From: a bacterium
GTDB lineage: Bacteria > Pseudomonadota > Alphaproteobacteria > Acetobacterales > Acetobacteraceae
DNA length: 64,000 nucleotides
NCBI GenBank assembly: GCA_026224825.1
Contig: JAMFRO010000002.1
Location: 1 to 64,000 of the forward strand
Direction: 5' to 3'
The position numbers and the translations under genes are program-made. This document shows, piece after piece, positions 60,158 to 64,000 of the stretch (its first letter is position 1; every line of letters begins with the position of its first letter). Below the pieces are notes generated by a model that made no database searches, had not been told where the DNA came from, and saw only the letters and a program-made list of their open reading frames with translations.

Positions 60158-62343
60158 GCCCGAATAACCCGGCATTGGCCAACGACACCGAAGCCCTCGC
60201 CAAATCCTTCGGCCTGAACGCCGAGGAATATGGCAAAGTCCTCGAAATCATGGGCCGCATCCCGAGCCTCACCGAGCTGGGGATTTTCTCGGTGATGTGG
60301 TCTGAACATTGTTCATATAAATCCAGCCGCATCTGGCTGAAGGAACTCCCCACCAAAGCCCCCTGGGTAATCCACGGCCCTGGCGAAAACGCCGGGGTCA
60401 TCGATATCGGCGAAGGCATGGCGGCGATCTTCAAAATGGAGTCGCATAACCACCCCAGCTTCATCGAGCCCTATCAGGGTGCCGCCACCGGCGTCGGCGG
60501 GATTCTGCGCGACGTGTTCACCATGGGTGCCCGCCCCATCGCCAACCTCAACGCCTTGCGCTTCGGCGACCCCTCCTTGCCCGTGACCAAGCGCGTGGTG
60601 GACGGCGTGGTGCGCGGCATCGGCGGTTACGGCAATTGCGTCGGCGTGCCCACGGTCGGCGGCGAGGTGAATTTTCACTCCGCCTATAACGGCAACCCGC
60701 TGGTCAACGCCATGACGGTCGGCATTGCCCGGCACGACAAGATCTTCCTCTCCGCCGCCGCCGGTATCGGCAATCCCGTGGTTTACGTGGGCTCCAAAAC
60801 CGGGCGCGACGGCATCCATGGCGCGACCATGGCCAGCACGGAATTCGACGCCGCTTCGGAGGACAAACGCCCGACAGTGCAGGTCGGCGACCCGTTCACG
60901 GAAAAACTCCTCATCGAGGCCTGTCTGGAGCTGATGCAGACGGATGCCATCGTCGCCATTCAGGACATGGGGGCTGCCGGGCTCACCTCCTCCAGCGTGG
61001 AGATGGCCGGCAAGGGCGGGGTCGGCATCGAGCTGAACCTCGACCACGTACCGCAGCGCGAGACCGGCATGAGCGCCTATGAGATGATGCTGTCCGAAAG
61101 CCAGGAGCGGATGCTGCTGGTGCTCAAACCCGAGCGCTCGGAAATGGCACGCGCCATCATCGAGAAATGGGATTTGGACTACGCCGTCATCGGCCATATC
61201 ACGGATACCGGCCGCATCGTGGTGAAGCACAAGGGCGTCGTGGAAGCCGACATCGCGCTCGACCCGCTGGCCGAGGCAGCGCCCCTCTACCGCCGTCCAT
61301 TTGTTGAGACGCCGAAGCCCGCCCCGCTCGGCAAGGTTGAGCATACCACCCCTCTGCTTGAAGCTCTCGAAAAATTGATCGCCTGTCCGGACCTCTGCTC
61401 ACGCCGCTGGATTTTCGACCAGTATGATTCCACCGTCGGCGGCCAGACGGTAAAACGCCCGGCCCAGGCCGATGCCGCCATTGTCCGGCTGGAAGGCACC
61501 AAGCGGGCTTTGGCCATCACCGTGGATTGCACACCTCGTTACTGCGTGGCGGATGCGGAAGCCGGCGGTGCGCAGGCCGTGGTGGAAACCTGGCGCAACA
61601 TTACAGCAACCGGCGCCAAGCCATTGGCAATTACGGATAATATGAATTTCGGCAACCCCGAGAAACCCGAGATCATGGGGCAGTTTGTCAGCGCCATCAA
61701 AGGCATGGCCGCTGCCTGTATCGCGCTGGATTTCCCCGTCGTCTCCGGCAATGTCTCGCTTTACAACGAGACCGAGGGCCGCCCGATCCTGCCCACCCCC
61801 GCCATAGGTGCGGTCGGCGTGCTGGAGGATGCGGCGCAGGCGGTGGGCTATGGGCTGAACCCCGGCCTGGCGCTGGTGGTCATCGGCGAGACTCGCGGTG
61901 AACTCGGCAGGTCGTTGTATTTGCGGGAAATTCTTGGCCGGGAGGAAGGCGCGCCGCCGACCGTGGACCTCATCGCCGAGCGCCGTAACGGCGATTTCGT
62001 GCGCGCGCAGATCCTCTCCGGCACGGTTGCCGCCTGCCATGACGTAGCCGATGGCGGGCTGCTCGTGGCCGTAACGGAAATGGCCCTGGCCGGCGATGCC
62101 GGTGTGACTTTGACCCAGGAAAACGGCGCGGAATATTGGTTTGGCGAGGATCAGGCCCGCTACGTGCTGGCCGTGCAGGATGCAGCCGCCCTGCTCGCCG
62201 CCGCCGCCGCCGCAGGTATTCCGGCAACGCAGATCGGCTCCAGCGTTAATGGGAATAAATTGACTCTCCCCAATGCTGTTGCCATATCCTTGCCACAGTT
62301 GCGCGATGCCCATGAGAGGTTCTTCCCCGCATGGTTCGCCTGA
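60154..62343 (+). CDS. purL: Phosphoribosylformylglycinamidine synthase subunit PurL
   Basis: A 729-residue small-type Pur[84 protein letters not shown]. Converts FGAR to FGAM with ATP and PurQ-supplied ammonia. Overlaps purQ by ATGA; followed by bolA and grxD, a common alphaproteobacterial order. Confidence 0.96.
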   Translation: MSPNNPALANDTEALAKSFGLNAEEYGKVLEIMGRIPSLTELGIFSVMWSEHCSYKSSRIWLKELPTKAPWVIHGPGENAGVIDIGEGMAAIFKMESHNHPSFIEPYQGAATGVGGILRDVFTMGARPIANLNALRFGDPSLPVTKRVVDGVVRGIGGYGNCVGVPTVGGEVNFHSAYNGNPLVNAMTVGIARHDKIFLSAAAGIGNPVVYVGSKTGRDGIHGATMASTEFDAASEDKRPTVQVGDPFTEKLLIEACLELMQTDAIVAIQDMGAAGLTSSSVEMAGKGGVGIELNLDHVPQRETGMSAYEMMLSESQERMLLVLKPERSEMARAIIEKWDLDYAVIGHITDTGRIVVKHKGVVEADIALDPLAEAAPLYRRPFVETPKPAPLGKVEHTTPLLEALEKLIACPDLCSRRWIFDQYDSTVGGQTVKRPAQADAAIVRLEGTKRALAITVDCTPRYCVADAEAGGAQAVVETWRNITATGAKPLAITDNMNFGNPEKPEIMGQFVSAIKGMAAACIALDFPVVSGNVSLYNETEGRPILPTPAIGAVGVLEDAAQAVGYGLNPGLALVVIGETRGELGRSLYLREILGREEGAPPTVDLIAERRNGDFVRAQILSGTVAACHDVADGGLLVAVTEMALAGDAGVTLTQENGAEYWFGEDQARYVLAVQDAAALLAAAAAAGIPATQIGSSVNGNKLTLPNAVAISLPQLRDAHERFFPAWFA

Positions 62344-62357
62344 AGAGGATCTGACTA

Positions 62358-62591
62358 ATGGCTATGCCAGCGGGTGAAATCGAAGCCCTGATCCGGGCCG
62401 CTTTCCCGGATGCGAAAATCGAGATCGAGGACCTGGCCGGCGACAACGACCATTTTGCCGCGAACATCGTCTCTGAAGCCTTCCGCGGGGTCTCCCGCGT
62501 CCGTCAACACCAGATGGTTTACGCTGCTCTGCAAGGCAATATGGGCAATGCCCTGCATGCCTTGGCACTGCAGACCTCTGCTCCCGAATAA
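62358..62591 (+). CDS. BolA family protein
   Basis: A 77-residue BolA-like protein: [61 protein letters not shown]. The conserved His (HQMVY) is a cluster ligand in BolA-glutaredoxin complexes. It directly precedes the monothiol glutaredoxin, its usual partner in Fe-S trafficking. Confidence 0.93.
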   Translation: MAMPAGEIEALIRAAFPDAKIEIEDLAGDNDHFAANIVSEAFRGVSRVRQHQMVYAALQGNMGNALHALALQTSAPE

Positions 62592-62605
62592 GGATTCTAG
62601 CTCCC

Positions 62606-62941
62606 ATGACCAACCCGGTTTTTGTTGAAATTCAGAAGCATATCGACAGCAGTGAAGTTCTGCTCTTCATGAAGGGCACGCCGCTTTTCCCGCAATGCGG
62701 CTTCTCCGCCCGGGTGGTGCAGATCCTCAAACATGCCGGTGTGCCGTTCGCTTCCGTCAACGTGCTGGAAAACCCTGAGATCCGCGACGGGATTAAGGAA
62801 TTCTCCAACTGGCCGACCATCCCGCAGCTCTACGTCAAAAGCGAGTTCATCGGCGGTTGCGACATCGTGACCGAGATGTACCAGAGCGGGGAGCTGACCG
62901 CGCTACTGTCTGAAAAAGGCGTAACCCAGAACGCGGCGTAA
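62606..62941 (+). CDS. grxD: Monothiol glutaredoxin Grx4/GrxD
   Basis: A 111-residue protein with the CGFS motif (residues 31-34), [10 protein letters not shown] before it, and [19 protein letters not shown] after. Carries [2Fe-2S] clusters together with BolA. Located 14 nt after the BolA gene. Confidence 0.95.
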   Translation: MTNPVFVEIQKHIDSSEVLLFMKGTPLFPQCGFSARVVQILKHAGVPFASVNVLENPEIRDGIKEFSNWPTIPQLYVKSEFIGGCDIVTEMYQSGELTALLSEKGVTQNAA

Positions 62942-62955
62942 AGGCGTACCCATCC

Positions 62956-64000
62956 CTGGCCATAGTATTCGTCACCGATGAATTGCCGAGACCAGGGGCA
63001 GCGGGCCATCTGGCTCTCAATCACGCCATTATCCGCTGGCTGCAAGTCCAGGGATTTACTGTAAAAATTCTGCTCACCGGCGCCAGGCTTGGCCGGCCGG
63101 TGCAGCGTTATATGACCGCCGATGTGTCCGGGCCGCATGTGCGGCAATGGATTGGTCAGGTTTTCGCCTCTTCGCTGAGCGCTCTTGCAGGGCTGGCGGC
63201 GCGCGCCGTGCTGAGCATATTGCCGGACGGGCTGGGGCAGCATATCCGCCAGACGCGCCACAAGGCCGATATGGTGCTGGGCAGCTTCCCCTCCGCGGAG
63301 GATTTGCGCTGGTGCGCCCGCGCCGTGGCCCGGCTGCAGCCCGAGGCGGTGCTGATCGATACCATCTTCCGCAGCCCGCTGCTGGCCGAGCCTGAGCTGC
63401 GCGGGTGCAACAGCATCATCATCGCGCATGATGTGTTCCACCGCCGCGCCCAGGCCATAGAGGCCGCCGGCTATAGCGTGCTGCCGCGCGACCTTACCCG
63501 CACCCGCGAAGCTGCCCTTCTTGGCCGGGCGGAAAACATCGCCGCCATCCAGCCGGAGGAGGCGGCGGTGATCAGCGCCATGTGCCCCGGCGTAAATGTG
63601 TTCACCACCCCCATGCCGGCTTTGCCCTGCCCGCCGCCGGGCAATGTACGGCGCAACTCCGGCCGGCTGGTGTTCGTGGGCAGCGGCGGGCTGCCGAACC
63701 TGGACGGGATGCGCTGGTTCCTGAAGGAAATCTGGCCGCTGCTGGCCGGCTATGGCATCACGCTGGATATTATCGGCGATTGCGGCACCGCTTTGCGCCG
63801 CCTGCCGCCGGGGGTGCAGGCTTTCGGGCGCGTGCCGGATCTGGCCCCCTATCTGCACCGCGCGGCACTGGCCATCGCCCCGTTGCGCGCTGGCTCTGGG
63901 CTGAAGGTGAAGCTGCTCGATTACGCGAGGCACGGGCTGACCACCGTCGTCACCCCGCCTGGGGTCGCCGGTTTCCAGCAGGATGCCAACGCGCCCTTCG
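62956..64000 (+). CDS. Glycosyltransferase, group 1/GT4-like (partial, runs off the window)
   Basis: At least 348 residues. N-terminal region VFVTDELPRPGAAGHLALNHAIIRWL; later LVFVGSGGLPNLDGMRWFLKEIWPLL, DIIGDCG, VPDLAPYLHRAALAIAPLRAGSGLKVKLLDYARHGLTTVVTPPGVAGF, typical of GT4 family donors' site. The frame opens after a stop at 62911 and has no ATG, GTG or TTG before the first conserved strand; CTG at 62956 is the best candidate, with AAAGG about 10 nt upstream. The end lies outside the window. Confidence 0.75.
   Translation, partial: MAIVFVTDELPRPGAAGHLALNHAIIRWLQVQGFTVKILLTGARLGRPVQRYMTADVSGPHVRQWIGQVFASSLSALAGLAARAVLSILPDGLGQHIRQTRHKADMVLGSFPSAEDLRWCARAVARLQPEAVLIDTIFRSPLLAEPELRGCNSIIIAHDVFHRRAQAIEAAGYSVLPRDLTRTREAALLGRAENIAAIQPEEAAVISAMCPGVNVFTTPMPALPCPPPGNVRRNSGRLVFVGSGGLPNLDGMRWFLKEIWPLLAGYGITLDIIGDCGTALRRLPPGVQAFGRVPDLAPYLHRAALAIAPLRAGSGLKVKLLDYARHGLTTVVTPPGVAGFQQDANAPF

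Noticed and set aside
62830-63933. Minus-strand frame of 367 codons over grxD and the glycosyltransferase
   Set aside because: Antisense shadow of the GT4-like gene, low-complexity composition.

Overview
The window is GC-rich, densely packed DNA from an alphaproteobacterium, most likely an Acetobacteraceae (Rhodospirillales) member. This is inferred from the style of the housekeeping proteins (citrate synthase, class I ribonucleotide reductase, PurSQL, YajC beside a DUF815 ATPase), from the codon use and from the many small ATGA overlaps. The species cannot be named from sequence alone. All coordinates are read by eye; no database search was run.

Region 1 (1-19.9 kb) is accessory and centres on coenzyme F420. 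After the start of an outer-membrane protein (1-125, minus) lies a complete F420 operon on the minus strand: an Fno-CofE fusion, FbiC (CofG-CofH fusion), CofD and CofC. It is followed by enzymes of an apparent catabolic pathway: acyl-CoA dehydrogenase, CaiB-type CoA transferase, luciferase-like (LLM) oxidoreductase and a Rieske oxygenase (minus strand). A GntR/HutC regulator is divergent to these, and a plus-strand set (LLM, AraC regulator, cupin, GST) comes next. A second minus-strand operon holds LLM, sulfotransferase, SDR and LLM. Four LLM enzymes beside a complete F420 pathway suggest a catabolic island that uses F420H2; the substrate is unknown.

Region 2 (19.9-30.7 kb) is a complete nitrate assimilation locus on the minus strand: NasT (ANTAR antiterminator), NasS sensor, NarK-type transporter, NirB, NirD, siroheme methyltransferase CobA, and a nitrate reductase fused to a CysJ-like flavoprotein. 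In front of narK there is an exact-looking sigma-54 promoter. Its predicted start lies directly upstream of two hairpins, one of which has the hexaloop expected of an ANTAR target.

Region 3 (30.7-64 kb) is mostly chromosomal core: pirin, GT61 glycosyltransferase, DJ-1/PfpI, Lhr helicase, tRNA-Ser(TGA), DUF815 ATPase, YajC, polyprenyl synthase, a TrmN6-like methyltransferase, two tandem acyltransferases, NrdA/NrdB, citrate synthase, SixA, a TrkA-type K+ channel, an ArsR-MFS-alkene reductase operon, a diguanylate cyclase, PurC/PurS/PurQ/PurL (with an opposite-strand lipoprotein gene between purS and purQ), BolA, monothiol glutaredoxin and a truncated glycosyltransferase.

The intergenic DNA is rich in structured repeats. 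Four copies of a roughly 200-bp REPIN-like palindrome and one half copy are present. One copy is split by a 541-bp non-autonomous element with 23-bp terminal inverted repeats and an 8-bp target duplication (TAAACTAA) that carries one unknown gene. A separate 144-bp palindrome supplies the stop codon of cofC, and short tandem duplications overlap the stop codons of three genes.
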